From positions 6,098,175-6,162,174 of the forward strand of contig NC_092031.1 of the NCBI RefSeq assembly GCF_042242105.1: a DNA stretch of 64,000 nucleotides, given 5' to 3'. Below, in pieces: positions 37,877-50,769 of this stretch. Below the pieces are notes generated by a model, which saw nothing but the letters and a program-made list of their open reading frames with translations, was not told the origin of the DNA and made no database searches. Both the position numbers and the translations under genes were made by a program. The stretch comes from Pempheris klunzingeri. Its lineage: Eukaryota > Chordata > Actinopteri > Acropomatiformes > Pempheridae. Position 1 is the first letter of the stretch. Every line of letters begins with the position of its first letter.

Positions 37877-40800
37877 CTACTTATCTGCTGCATAACGCCA
37901 CAGTAAAAAGAGAACACCTAGAAACAGACTGACCACTGTGACATAGAAAATGAAGAAAACTCTGTTGATTGTTTTAATCACTCTGGGCCAGTAGAGAGGC
38001 TTCCTTTCTTCCTTCCTGCTGTTGAGGATCAGAGACAGAATTTTCTCCACCTCCCTCAGCTCATCTGAGACCTTCTCCAAACTGTGGGACTCCTCCATCA
38101 GGTGGCTGCTGCTACCCTGCAGACGTGGTGCAGTGGACCGGAAATCAATGTGATTATGGAACATACAACGCTACAAGCTTTTACATTAGACTTAGCATTT
38201 GTGCCCATTGTGATGAGAAAAAAACGGTCGGTTCATCCAAATCACTAATAAACAAATAAACTATCCCCTCGTGGCATCTTGTCATGTGGTTAGGTTTTGG
38301 ATTGATTTTGAAATATCCATCTCTGCCTCTTTCCCAATACAATGGAGGTGAATGGAATTGTTCATCATGCTCAAAGAATTGAAAAAATCTCATGTAAAAA
38401 ATCGAAGACCAACATCTCTTCCCAGAAACAGAATCCTTGTTACTCTGAACGATACAAAAAAGAACTGTTACTTAAATACCGTGTATTCTTTGCTTTTGTT
38501 TTTTAATTTGGATGGACAAACCCCGGTAAACCAATCCTAACCTCTTTGGCCACCGACAGCATTTCAGATGGAGTTTCAGCAGCAGACACATCAAAGACAC
38601 AAGCACAGTGAGTCCGTTTCTTCACCTCTGAAAGGACTAAAAAGACGGTTGTAGCATTTTAAAAATTAAGCAGAAGTTCAGTCAGGAAGACTATCGTCAT
38701 ACATTCATATACATTCTCTCTCTCTTTCCAACTCAATCAGCTGACCGAGGGCGTTCACTCTTTCAGTTAAACCAGTCTGATTTTCGACTACACTCTCAAC
38801 CCCAGCACCCTCCTCTCCATCCTTGTCTACCGAGCTTGCCCACCGGACGCCCCCGACTTTCTCTCTGGACCCATCATCGGACTGCATATTACCTGGTCTA
38901 CTCCTCTCTCCTGTTCCCACTTCCCTCATCAGCCACTCACCAATCAGCCCTCTTCCATTGTTCTCTGTGAGATTATTTATGTTACCATGTGCTTCATGCG
39001 CTTGCTTTCTAGCTTCTGTGGTCGGTACTCTGTCAGTCTTGAAATGTAAACTTAATCTTGACCTCGCCTGTTTTGACTTTTTGCCTGTTTATTAGACTTT
39101 GGATTTCTGCCTGCTCCCATTTGGTAATGTTTCTGGACTGCTTTTCCTGGTTTTGGCCCTCAGCTCTCTCACTTACTCCGCAAGTCTATATACGTACCTT
39201 TTTTTTAGTTAGTAGCTCTGACTTGTTTCACTGTGCTACAAGTTTGCTAACTGAGTGCCTATTCTCGCCTCTAAAACACTTAATAACTGGTAACACTTGA
39301 TTAACCAGTTGATTTAGCCTTGTTTGTCCCCACGTTACTCACTCAGGCTTTGGTCTTCAAGTGGCTCGTTGTCCTGGGAGTCTTTGCTTATCAGATACAT
39401 CACCAAAATCGTCTCCAGGAGGCTCAGCATCATCAAACTAAAGCTCCCGATGCAGTAGATAGCTGAAGACAGAAGGCAGCATCATTAATGTGGACAAATA
39501 ACCACACTCTGACTCAGTATATGTGCCGTTCCTGCTAATATGAAGTAAAGTCCGATAAAGACAAGCTTCTGTACCTATGAGTGGAATCCTGTCTGACGAC
39601 GACGGCAGGATTTCATTGAGAAGAAGCTGCATCACAGTGACAGCGAGCAGCACAGTGACCTTGAAGCTGAGTTTCTCTCCTCCGCTGTCTGAGATCAGGA
39701 AGGAGGCCAAGTCCAGACACAAGAAGAACAGGACAGGCAGCAAGAAGTTCACAATGTAGAGGGCAGACCTCCTCCTCATGGAGATCTGTTTTTATTTTGA
39801 TAGGGTCAGGTGGTTGATGTGACTCTTATATACTTTTGACAAAGGAGAAAGTCAATTCATTCAAATTATTTACTTAAAGTTCCTACAATCAATATAAAAC
39901 AAAACAATGCATGAAATGATAATGTAAAAAAACAGTGTGACAATGTTAACAGGGCTGCTCACAGTGATGAACCTACAGAGCGCTCTACAGCTCATAGTTT
40001 CACCCTAAAACTTTACTGTTTTGGGTGTGATGCCAGAGGTTGTGTATGTTGTCTTTCAGGGTTTGTGTTGTGTTGTTGTGTTCAAAACTTATTCCCTCTC
40101 GACCCAATCAAACAAAACAAAAGTCAGTTATTGCAGAAGTAGAAAGTCTACATCTGGATTTTTGTTGAAAGAAACAAGTGTTAGTAATAATACTGACTTA
40201 ATACTCACAGTGTAAACAATCAAGCTTTGGTTGTAGTCAAAGCTTTTTACAGTTTTGTGATTGACTGTCAAGTTGATGAACAACCACTCGGACTGGGTCC
40301 GCATTGCATCATAAGACCACTCTGTGATCTTTGACTCGTCAAGGATGGCTTCAAACTTTATTTCATCATCTGAAGTGCAAAATAAAAATAACAGCAGGTC
40401 AACAAAGATGGAATTTCTGTGGTTGTATCTGCTGGTCTTGATAATGGCACAAACACATGCATTCAAGCACAAAACAAACACATTTTAGATTCATCAACTT
40501 CTGAGCACAACGGACTCACCAGAGTACACAGCAGACTTGAAGGAGAGGGTGCATCTCTGAATGTCGAAGGGGAATTTGTAAACTTGCATCTTGCAGGTGC
40601 TGACTAACACCTGATCATTCCTATATTCGACCTCCCCGTTTTCTAAAATGGTGAGATAAGGACTCGGAGGAGCCTTATCCTTCTCTGTCCTGTCGGACAA
40701 GAAACACACATACACACATTATGTGTTACATGTTATTCCTTGTTGTCATACGGTATATGACATATTCCTATTATCAGTAATATAGTTACTATTGTTATTA

Positions 40801-43800
40801 TAGTTATTGCTTACTTTCAACACCCCCTCCTCTATCTGTCCCACCCACAACCAACATGGCCCCCGACAGAAAGCCGCCCACCTCTGAGCCCAGTTCTGTC
40901 CGAGGTTTCTTCCCGCTAAAGGGGAGTTTTTCCTCGCCATTGTAGCCTGATGCTTGCTCATGTGGGGATTCTGAAATCCTTCATTTTGAATTCTTGAATC
41001 ATTGAGTCTCTCTTAATTAAAGAGTTTGGCCTGGACCTGCTCTTTTATGGAAAGCATCTTGAGAAGTTTGTTATGAATTGGCGCTATATGAATAAAGATT
41101 GACTGACAAAGAAATTAATAAAGCATTTAAATGGAAAATGAGCTGAAACATATTGAAAGGAGATTAACTTTCGTTTGACCAGTAAGCAGTGAAAAGAGTG
41201 GCTGAGGGAACGTTAGCTGCCTTAGTTAGCTTAGAGTAGTTTTTTCATTTGGTGTCTTTTCTGTCATTTCCAAAGAGTAACATGGTGATTTGTGAGTGTG
41301 ACAACATGCACATACATTCAAACTTACATCTCTTCAATAGTTAGATCTGGCGTCCACAGTGTAGCAAGAGGAACCACTACCTTATCAAGGCCACAAAAAT
41401 CTTCTGATTTCCACATAATGTGCTGATTTTGCCAGCTCTACACAGGAAAACAAGGGAGGGAGGAGATCAGGAAGCAAGGGAAGAAAGAAAGGATGAAAAT
41501 ATTCAGTTTAAAGTAAATTATTTGGGTTTGCACTAATGATGAAAAGGAGATAATGATCAAAGAGTGCTGGCCACTCACAGAACCAACTCACCATATAAAT
41601 CCAAACGTAAGAAATGAAAATCTGGTCAAGCTCTCTCTATGAAAAGAAATACAGCACGTGTGAAAATCTTTCCAGCAGCACAATAAACATGATCATAATC
41701 AATATGGCTGAGCACACACAACTTCAGTGTCAAAAATAAAATGTCTACTTTAGTAACTGAATGTTTATACATTTGCATCTAGATTTTCCATCAGCCAATC
41801 AGCAGGTATACATTAACCTGATGAGACGATAAAGCTGCATTTATACCATACCAACACAGCCACGTTTTCCATTATACACCGTTCAGGCCAACAGAGAGCA
41901 GGTCACAGTGATGTGTGGTCAGTCAGTCTCAGTAAAGCAATAAGCTCCATTACTCTCCCAAATTATTAAGCTGTTGGTAACATAAACCTCCAGAAATGTT
42001 TTACTTGAGTTGATGGTACGTGTGTATTATTTTCACAGTGATAACAAATGACCTGGAATAAAAGTGTTTAAATCAAAATGCAAAACAATAATTATCACTA
42101 ACAGGCAATAAAACTGCAGCAGCAAGTCTTGGCAAAGTCTTGACAAGGGCAGTGAGGATGTACAAGAGCCGGTATCAACAGCACCGGCTTTGAGTAGATG
42201 AGTGTTTCCCGTTCCTGGTCCTGGACGGCCACTGCCCTGCAAGTTTCCCAACCACTTGATCCAAATGATCAGCATGTCAGCTCTGCAGAGGCCTGATGAT
42301 GACCCATTCTTTTGAATCAGGAGTGTTTGAGCAGGGAAACATCTACGACATGCAGGACAGTGGGACTCCAGGACCAGGACAGGGGGAACATTTGAGTCTA
42401 CAGGTTTGTATTACTGACCGGCCTCAGCAGGGAGTGAGTACCAAAGTGAAAACATCATTCATCAGTCACCAACCCCCTGCTTGAAGGAAGCTACTCACGT
42501 GAGTTTGTAAGATGACTTAAGCTTCCGTTTTTATGGCAGACAGTCCATTAGTGAGATAGAAAAGCCAAGTAGACTGGAGAAGGTGAGAGCTTTTGTCAAT
42601 ATTTAAGTGCTAGCATGTGGTATGTGCTAGCGAAGTATCAGCTAAAAAGAATTGTTTGTTTATCTTTCCCTAGCCGTGCGATACACAGCAAAACGTAATC
42701 ACTTGTTCCTGGGCACATGGGCTTGGTTTCCACAGAATGTCCTTAAACTCTCTGAACAAGAGAGTTCAGCGAAAGAAAAAGAAAAAAACTTCCATGGCAG
42801 AGGGAATAATCATTATCATTAAAAAGAAAAAAAATAAAAGACAGAAAATGTAAAGCTTAACTTGAAAACTTACCACATCTAGGATGGCATAGATTGCCAT
42901 TTGGAGGTACACCCATGTAGTCATTTTGTAGTGTTTAACAGGTCGGGTCATGGTGTACAGCTCCTTATTTTTGGTCAGCTTCAGGTGGTTTAAAACAGCC
43001 TGAAAACTGCATCTGCTCTGAGAGAACTCCTTGTCCACTGAAAAAATATCAAGACACGTTCTCTGTTTTGAGTTTATCCTCAAAAGGAAGAAAATAAAGA
43101 AATGCCGACTGCCATGCTTTTATTTTTGTTTTCAAATCAGAACTTCAGAACCCTGGTGTTTGTCTGAGCGTCATTTACCATTATCATTAATTATGTGTAA
43201 TGTAGAAGAAATGTCAAACAATCTCTGTGGGTATCCACTGCCTCTGAATATATTATCAAACTGTGAAATACACCAGCTCACAAATATCTGCAATAATATT
43301 TGATGATTGTGGTCACTGAAAGGCCATTATGAGATGGGCGTTGTCATGACTGCATCAGTCCACTAATGATTTTTATATGAGAGCGTTTTTTTGCAGTCAT
43401 CATCTGGGTTTAAACGAGGCTCCGCATCCGAGATCCATCCACTATGTGTTGTTCAAATTCATGTGGTTCAAATCGAGGTTTGTTTCCTGTACATACCCTC
43501 CTCATAGCTCTGATTGAAGTTCTGTTGATCATCAAGAAGCTCTGGTTGCTCTGAGTCAGTGGAGGTACTTCCACCTGACAGTGGAGAGGACGCAGGTCTT
43601 AGTTTTCAATATTATTTCCACACACACATCTTCAGCTGTCAATACAGCATGATTGAGTGTTGATGGCATGCATTAGGTCATAAAAGCTGAGGGCAGCCCC
43701 ATTAGTATTTGTATATAAACATATTTTTAACAAAAAAAAACGGATCCTTGCTCATAAACATAATTGTAGCTTTGCAGCATCTAGCGGCACTTTCCTCTTC

Positions 43801-44555
43801 TCTTTAACACACTTGATGTTAGCGCCACTTTTTCTCTTTCCCTGCTTCTGTCTTTCTCCTGTGCAGTCCGTCTTGTTAACCATCGGGCCATCAGACAGTT
43901 CTGAGTTTTTAAACGCTGGCCTATCTTAAAACAATGAAGGTGAATGGGATTTTGTGAATGACAATTAAAAAAATCACCCACAACATGTCTTTACAGGAAC
44001 AGTGTCCCTGTTAATGTGGACTATCCACACACCACACTTTGGAGAGATATTGCCGGTATTATTATTATCATTTTTAGTTTCATTGTGTCAAACATCACAA
44101 ATAAATCTCCATTCACCTCCATTGTCTCGGAGTGGCAAAAAAATTTTCACTTCAAGTCAAAAGTCAAAACCAAAACTATCTGCATGGCTTGACACCAGTA
44201 GAGTTTGTTTTTTAATTATATTGTACTATTTATACTATAATTGTCATATTCATTTTCAATTTTTTACACTTGCTATCTTGATACACTCTGAAAACCCTGG
44301 AATGTAAGTTTTTTTTAACAGGACACACTTCACACTGGCCGCCTGTGGGGGCTACTGGCTTGTGACCATTACAGAGGAGAAACCAGCCAACATTTCCAGT
44401 TCCATTTGCTAAAGACAAACAATGTTGTTTAATCATCAATTATCAAACAGCAGGAAAGATCAAGAAGACATAACTAGTGCGTCTGCATGCATCATACAGG
44501 ATCATCCCAGCTTACCTGTGAGGAGGAGCAGAAAGAGGAAACCAGCATGCACCAT
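37877..44555 (-). CDS. 5-HT3-receptor-like Cys-loop channel subunit, copy B
   Basis: Eleven exons in transcript order: 44516-44555, 43497-43574 (extra), 42874-43037, 41592-41636, 41328-41437, 40520-40689, 40209-40369, 39575-39785, 39343-39462, 38542-38627 and 37877-38116. They join to 474 codons. Signal peptide MVHAGFLFLLLL; Cys-loop CKMQVYKFPFDIQRC; M2 GGEKLSFKVTVLLAVTV with Ser at 2' and Glu at 20'; M4 and end LWRYAADK, echoing the WQYA end of human 5-HT3A. After the Cys-loop it reads TLSFKSAVYSG, so the loop-B Trp is Ala. The loop-D Trp remains (SYVWIYM). The extra second exon is symmetrical (phase 1-1) and inserts an acidic 26-residue segment with an NQS glycosylation site before the ligand-binding domain. 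Exon 9 uses donor gttagg. The C-terminal exon is almost the same as that of copy C. Confidence 0.87.
38690..39310. mobile_element. Insertion in copy B intron 8, possibly an LTR-element fragment
   Basis: Copy C has a 185-nt intron at this place and copy B about 715 nt; the extra sequence is this segment. Its composition (repeated gcctg/ttgcctg words) resembles LTR regions of fish Ty3/gypsy-like elements. It is a short broken fossil of uncertain family. Confidence 0.3.
40820..41105. repeat. Teleost SINE/LINE-tail type repeat in copy B intron 4
   Basis: The segment contains cgaggtttcttcccgctaaa, gggagtttttcctcgcc and, at its end, ggcgctatatgaataaagat. This order of phrases is a common fish repeat ending. 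Confidence 0.65.
42201..42396. mobile_element. Palindromic MITE-like element in copy B intron 2
   Basis: The two ends are inverted copies of each other over about 40 nt: cctggtcctggacggccact and ctgccctgca on the left, cctggtcctggagtcccact and gtcctgca on the right when read in reverse complement. There is no internal coding sequence. This fits a non-autonomous DNA transposon common in fish. Confidence 0.6.
43497..43574 (-). other. Extra symmetrical exon of copy B (N-terminal stalk segment)
   Basis: 78 nt between a CAG acceptor and a gtatgt donor. It reads GGSTSTDSEQPELLDDQQNF then NQSYEE plus a split Gly/Val codon. It starts and ends in phase 1, so inclusion or skipping keeps frame. NQS is a potential N-glycosylation site. 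It is homologous to three exons of copy C. Confidence 0.8.
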
Positions 44556-44643
44556 GACTGTGAGAGGTCTGCACAGTTCATGAGCTTCTCTCTGTCGACT
44601 GGAAATGTTTGTTGCAGTGAAATGTCACTGCTTTGTTCTGAAA

Positions 44644-44670
44644 GAGGGCCGGGTCACTTTAGTGTCCAAC
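44644..44670 (-). promoter_or_regulatory. Conserved upstream block, copy B
   Basis: On the minus strand TTGGACACTAAAGTGACCC then GGCCCTCT, the most divergent of the four related blocks, about 90-115 nt before the ATG. An A/T-rich run (tttttaaaaa) lies just upstream in the direction of transcription. Confidence 0.4.
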
Positions 44671-44734
44671 CCTTCCTTTTTAAAAAAAAAAAATAAAATC
44701 TCATCAGTCTAACGATAATTAGATCCAACCTTAT

Positions 44735-45140
44735 TAGATTAGATTCAATTTTGTTGTCTTTGTTGAGTACTGAGGCAACGAAATGCAGTTTAGCATCCAA
44801 ACCAAAGTGTAAAAAGCAGATTAATGAGCATATGTATTTTACAATAGTCTATATGGATAACAAAGGGGTAGGTGGGGTTGATATTATTATTTGAAGATAT
44901 ACAGAATGAACAGTATTACATGAATAAATCAAGATATGTACATTATGAGCATGTGCAGCAGTTTAAGATACATAGTGCATAGTTAAGCACAAGTAATGCT
45001 AATAATAGACATTATATACAAGATAAACAGCTGGGGGTATGTTATGGGTATACAGACTGTATAAAAGAGGCGGTTCTGAAAACTGTCTGAAAAGTGAAGC
45101 CAATGCTGAAGTGTCTTAAACCTGTATTCTTTCTATTGTT
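44735..45140. repeat. Non-autonomous teleost repeat
   Basis: It begins attagattcaattttgttgtc and continues gaggcaacgaaatgcagttt, the well-known 5' text of a fish interspersed repeat related to the one in NAT9 intron 1. Confidence 0.5.
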
Positions 45141-45279
45141 CCATAGGGGGCGACTCCAAAAAGAAGTGTGATCGTATATAGGTCTATTAGAAAATGACCC
45201 TACCTCAAACTTGATTTATTACCTCAGAAAACACTTTCCAAATGAGCCAACCGTCTCAATCGCTACTTTCAGATCACCA

Positions 45280-46420
45280 AGAGGTGTGAAAATATCAGGC
45301 CCCAAGCACCAAGAGGTGTGAGGACCCCATGGGGTCTGAGCACCAAGGGGTCGAAAACATAATTGAAATGCAAAGAATTATTCTTATCTTCTTATTATTC
45401 TCTCAAATTAATTGCATTTTTGGGGGCCTAAACATGCACAAACACTCATAAAAGTTTGCACAAAAATCAGTCGTGGTGAAAAATTACGTGTTTTAGGTTT
45501 CGCAAATGGGTGTGGCAAAATGGCTCTATAGCGCCACCAAAACTCAGCCCCGGAACTGCGTTTCATGTACGTGTACGAAATTTGGTGGGTTTAAGTATCT
45601 CTTCAAGATGTGCAAAAAACTCTCTTGGAGCGATTACCTAAACCCAACAGGAAGTCGGCCATATTGGATTTTTCATGCATTTTTGGCGATTTACAGGGGA
45701 CGTAAGTGAACGAACTAGTCCGGTCAGCTGGTAGAGAAGGCATCAACGATGAAAAGTTATTAAAGGTCTCTACAAAACTTTAACGGTTTGGGCGTGACGA
45801 GCTGTCAAAGTTCAGTGTCTCGCCATGACTTGCAGTCAAACAGGAAGTTGTTAATAACTTGACTGTACATGATCCAATCAGCACCAAACTTGACATGTTT
45901 GATAAGAGTCCCGCCCTGAAGGCGTCTACATGTCAATATTCATTCACAGTCATAGCGCCACCTAGTGGCGACAGGAAATGCTATGTTTTACACTATGATG
46001 TCTCAAGACCAGCCAGTTGATCAGATCCACTTCAAATTTGGTCAGGAAAGACTCAAGACGTTGATGTTGGTCTGTAGTGAGAACTGTGAGTCTCCATCAA
46101 AAGCTGTTGCCGTGACGACGCGGCGAATTTCGATAATACATTTTCCTTCGCCATGAGCATTAAAAGTGCTGTAACTCCACTGTACAAGGTCCTATCTTCA
46201 CCAAACTTATACCATTTGATGACTGTCCGGCTCTGAACACACGTATATGCCAATTTTGAACCATAGTCATAGCGCCACCTAGTGGCGAGAGGAAGTGCAT
46301 GTTTTATTCTCGGACGTTTCTCTCTCAGCAGGTTAATCACAGTCATCTCAAATTTGATCAGTGGAGAGAAGAGGGTCTGCTGAACACGTACATGTAGTTT
46401 GAGGTCTCTAACTTGTGAAA
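45280..46420. repeat. Degenerate long-period repeat with agcgccacctagtggcga motif
   Basis: The motif catagcgccacctagtggcg recurs at about 45952 and 46268, with similar surrounding text (caccaaact, then gtctacatgtcaat or gtatatgccaatttt). A shorter form, atagcgccacc, occurs near 45527. The internal period is about 316 nt. This type of repeat is frequent in teleost intergenic DNA; its class is unknown. Confidence 0.55.
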
Positions 46421-48447
46421 TGAGAAAACTGGAGCAGGTTAGAAAAGTCTTAGTTTCTGCCTCCCTCCTCAACTTTGGGCTCTCAGTTAACATGGCAGGC
46501 AATGAGGCAGTTGGTCGGCACTCCCGTCGCTCCGAGACTTGTAGCGGGAGCTGCGTATGTTTCAGTCACGAATCACTTCACGAAGGAGGTTGAATGATGG
46601 ACTGAAAGAGGACAAGATGGTGAACTTTTTAAAGCTTGATTGGAGTTTCTAGCTAAGAGTATGAAGAAGCTATGAGTGCTTGAAGTTGGTTGAAGAAATG
46701 GAAATGTGTGCTGTAACTTGACTGTCCAAGGTCCCAACAGACTGAACACAGTCCCAGTGTGAAGACGTCTACACACTCATTCTGAACTACACTCATTAAA
46801 TCTCATCCAAATGCTGCAAAAAAGCTTTCAATGCATGTAAGTATTTTTCCTGGTCAACACTGACATAAAGTGTCCATCAGCTCAGTTTAGTGTTAGCATG
46901 CTAATAGATCTGAGGGGATGTACAGATGAGGGGAATAACATTACTTTTGCAGGTAGTTGGTCTAAAACAGGGGTTTAAATGGGATTTGTAATGTGGGGGA
47001 GCACACCGACCCACCCGTCCCTCAGTGTAATGCACGTCTGAGCCCCAGACCTATTTAATGTTAAGATACTGGAGTGGAGTAATCTTTTGTTATATTGAAT
47101 ATTAAGTACTTGTTGTAATCATACAGCAGCAGGAACAACTGGTGCGTCTCCAAATTCTGAATGAGCAATTTTATTCACAGTGGTCCAGCAGAATAAATTC
47201 TTTAAATAATTGTTGGTTATCCCATCAGGTCAACAGGATCAGTCAGGATCTAATGGCAAGTGACAGTCTCTACTTTTACAAGTTTATCAAACTAAGCAGT
47301 GGCTCTATTACTACTAACCCTGACCCTTATTTTATTATAAATATGAACTCCAACATGCCAACTGCCCACATGTTCCAGTAATCAGTGAAACAAAGCATGT
47401 TAGTTGGAAACATCAGTAATATGATCAGCTCTGCAAGCATCCAGACAGCATTAAGGTGCTGGAACGCCATTTCAGATCGTTCTGGCCAAGAGACAAGACT
47501 TTTATTCCATCATGTGAATACATAATCGATGCAGATGCAGATGCAGATGTAGTATAACCCCATAAAAAGACAACATGAAACTACTGAAAACATAGGGGAA
47601 ATACACATTTTCATGTCTTCAGAAAATGAACAGTTATTATATATTATACATGCTTAGTATAATGGATGAGTAAACAAAACACTTGAACAGCAGACATTAA
47701 TCACATTGCATTTCCATAGTAAATAAAGTATTAAGTATTTGATAGACTGTCTGGACATTGTGCATATTACATATCGTATTACTAGATATTTATAATACAA
47801 CCAGAGTGGTGTCATAGGCTGATCCAGAATAAACTGTATGTGTTACATATGTAGCAGTGTACAGAACATGCAAACACTACTTACTTATTTATTATGGTTG
47901 TATTATCACAGAATTTTACATTAAATGAACAGAAATTAATTATGTTTTTTTTCTGCTATGGCATTATGTATCTTCTCTGCAAATCATGTGCTCTGTGTTC
48001 TCTATTAAATCATCTCTTCATTGCAAAATTACAAAAGAACATTGTCAGACCAATGGCCGGGTGTGCTCTATAAACACAGACAGAGGCTGATTAATCGCCT
48101 AAACAATCATTGATCTGGCTGTTGGACAACTAGTTTGATTTCCGGGTGGTAAAAAATGTGGGTTTTTTGTGTACTTAGTGTACTTCAGATAACATTGATA
48201 GAAATAGTAATATTTTGATTGTGGTTATGTTCTGAACACAATGAACAGCAGCATAATTTGCAGTTAGTCATCAGAAAGAAGTCATTTTTGATTTTCCCCC
48301 GTGGCTCCACGGGTGCCAAGTCAGTGCAAACCCTGTTGAAATTATTTCTTTGGCCCAAATGATACGAACTACAGATGTGAGCACAGACAACAGGTGTGTT
48401 AACGCTCATGTTAAATGGTGGCAGTGTCATGTTTTTAGACTTTAGCA
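46421..48447. other. Intergenic DNA between copies B and C
   Basis: AT-rich. From about 47.6 kb it is homologous to the 3' flank of copy B and so belongs to the duplicated unit (3' UTR and flank of copy C). No gene recognised. Confidence 0.5.
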
Positions 48448-50718
48448 TTACTCACCTTCTGCATAACGCCACAGGAAAAAGAGAACAGTTAGAAACACAG
48501 TGGCCACTGAGACATAGAAAATAAAGAAAACTTTGTTGATTGTTTTAACCACTCCGGCCCAGTAGAGAGGCTTCCTTTCTTCATTCCTGGTGTTGAGGAT
48601 CAGAGACAGAGTTTTCTCCACCTCCCTCAGCTCATCTGAGACCTTCTCCAAACTGTGCGACTCCTCCATCAGGTGGCTGCTGCTACCCTGCAGACGTGGT
48701 GCAGTGGACCGGAAATCAATGTGATTATGGGACACACAACAATGCAAGCTTTTACATTTGACATTACGATTCTTCTGTCCGTTGTAATGAGAACAAAATG
48801 GTTGGTTCATCTGAATTACAAAAATACATATTTTCTCACTTAAGTCTCGTGGCATCTTCTTGTGCAGATAGTTTTAGGTTTATTTTTGAGATATGTTCCT
48901 GCTTTCCAATACAACAGGGGTGAATGGAAATGTTTCTTCACAGAAGCTACTGATTTTATACTATCTTATTGTTTTGTTTGTTTGTTTTTCAATTGGGTGA
49001 ACCGACCCTTTGCAGTGTAACCCAGTCCTAACCTCTTTGGTCACTGACGGCTCTTCAGGTGCAGTTTCTTCTGCAGACACGTCACAGACACAAGCAAAGT
49101 CAGTCCATTTCTTCTCATCTGACAGGACATGTTTGAGACAAAGACGGTTGTAGCATGTTTAAAATGATACAATTAGCCAGAATGTATCATTAGTTTTAAA
49201 TGAGTCAGTGAATATTCAAATCTTAATTAAAGGTGTACGGCACACCATCATATCAGTGAAATAGTATGTGATATTTTGCCTTGTTTGTCCCCACATTACT
49301 CACTCAGGCTTTGGTCTTCAAGTGGCTCGTTGTCCTGGGAGTCTTTCCTTATCAGATACATCACCAAAATCGTCTCCAGGAGGCTCAGCATCATCAAACC
49401 AAAGCTCCCGATGCAGTAGATAGCTGAAGACAGAAGACAGCATAATTAATGTGGACAAATAACCACACTCTGACTCAGTATATGTGCCGTTCCTGCTCAT
49501 ATGAAGTACAGTCCGATAAAGACAAGCTTCTTTACCTATGAGTGGAATCCTGTCTGACGACGACGGCAGGATTTCATTGAGAATAAGCTGCATCACAGTG
49601 ACAGCGAGCAGCACAGTGACCTTGAAGCCGAGCTTCTCTCCTCCGCTGTCTGAGATCAGGAAGGAGGCCAAGTCCAGACACAAGAAGAACAGGACGGGCA
49701 GCATGAAGTTGGCAATGTAGAGGGCAGACCTCCTCTTCATGGTGACCTATGAATTTTTTCAAAGGTCAGGTGGTTGATGTGACCACCATATACTTTTGAC
49801 AAAGAAAACTACGTCATATCCAGGCTGCATAAACAAGGTAATCTGCTCACATCTGCACCAAACGGCAGACAGACACAGTCATAGACTAGCTTGTGAACAT
49901 AGCGGAGTATTTAGCAGCTAAAGAACCAGAAATTTCACTCAGGAGTTGGTTGAGGCCAAGAACAGAGCTAAAAGGACAGTGAATGTTCTTCAACCAAACA
50001 CTTGAATGATAGTTGAACAGTAGAAAGTCTACATGTAGGTTTTTGGTGAAAGAAACAAGTACTAGGAGTAGAATTACATGTACTTATTTATTTGTACTTA
50101 GTTTACACCTATTTGTGTCTGTATCCAGAAATACTTACAGAGTAAATCAGCATGCTTTGATTGAAGCCAAGATAGTCGACAGTTTTTTTGCTGACGTTCA
50201 CGTGCATGAACAGCCACTCGGACTGGGTCCGCATCACCTCGCGAGACCACTCTGTGGTTGCTGAAGAGTTGGAGTACTCCTCTAGAAGAATTTCTTTGAC
50301 TAAAGAGGGGAACACAAATAAAACTGGGAGGTTTGTTATCAGGACAATAAAGAAAGACTGTATGTGGTGTTATCTGCTTGTGTATGTTAGGACAATACAA
50401 ACGGTTAAAGTGAGTACAGCACACATATGCATTTGAACACAAAACATACACATTTTAGATGAATGTCTAGAAACTTTTAAACACAACAGGTTACTGACTC
50501 ACCAGAGTACACAGCAGACTTGAAGGAGAGGGTGCAAGTCTGAATGTCAAAAGGGAATTTGTAAACTTCCATTTTGCAAGTGCTGATCAGCACCAGGTTG
50601 TCCCTCAGATGGACGAAGCCATAATATGAAATGGTGAGATAAGGAGTTGGAGGAGCCTTATCTTTCTCTATCCTGTATGACAATAAACGTGTGTAATACA
50701 AGGGCACACGCACGCACG

Positions 50719-50769
<51 letters not shown>

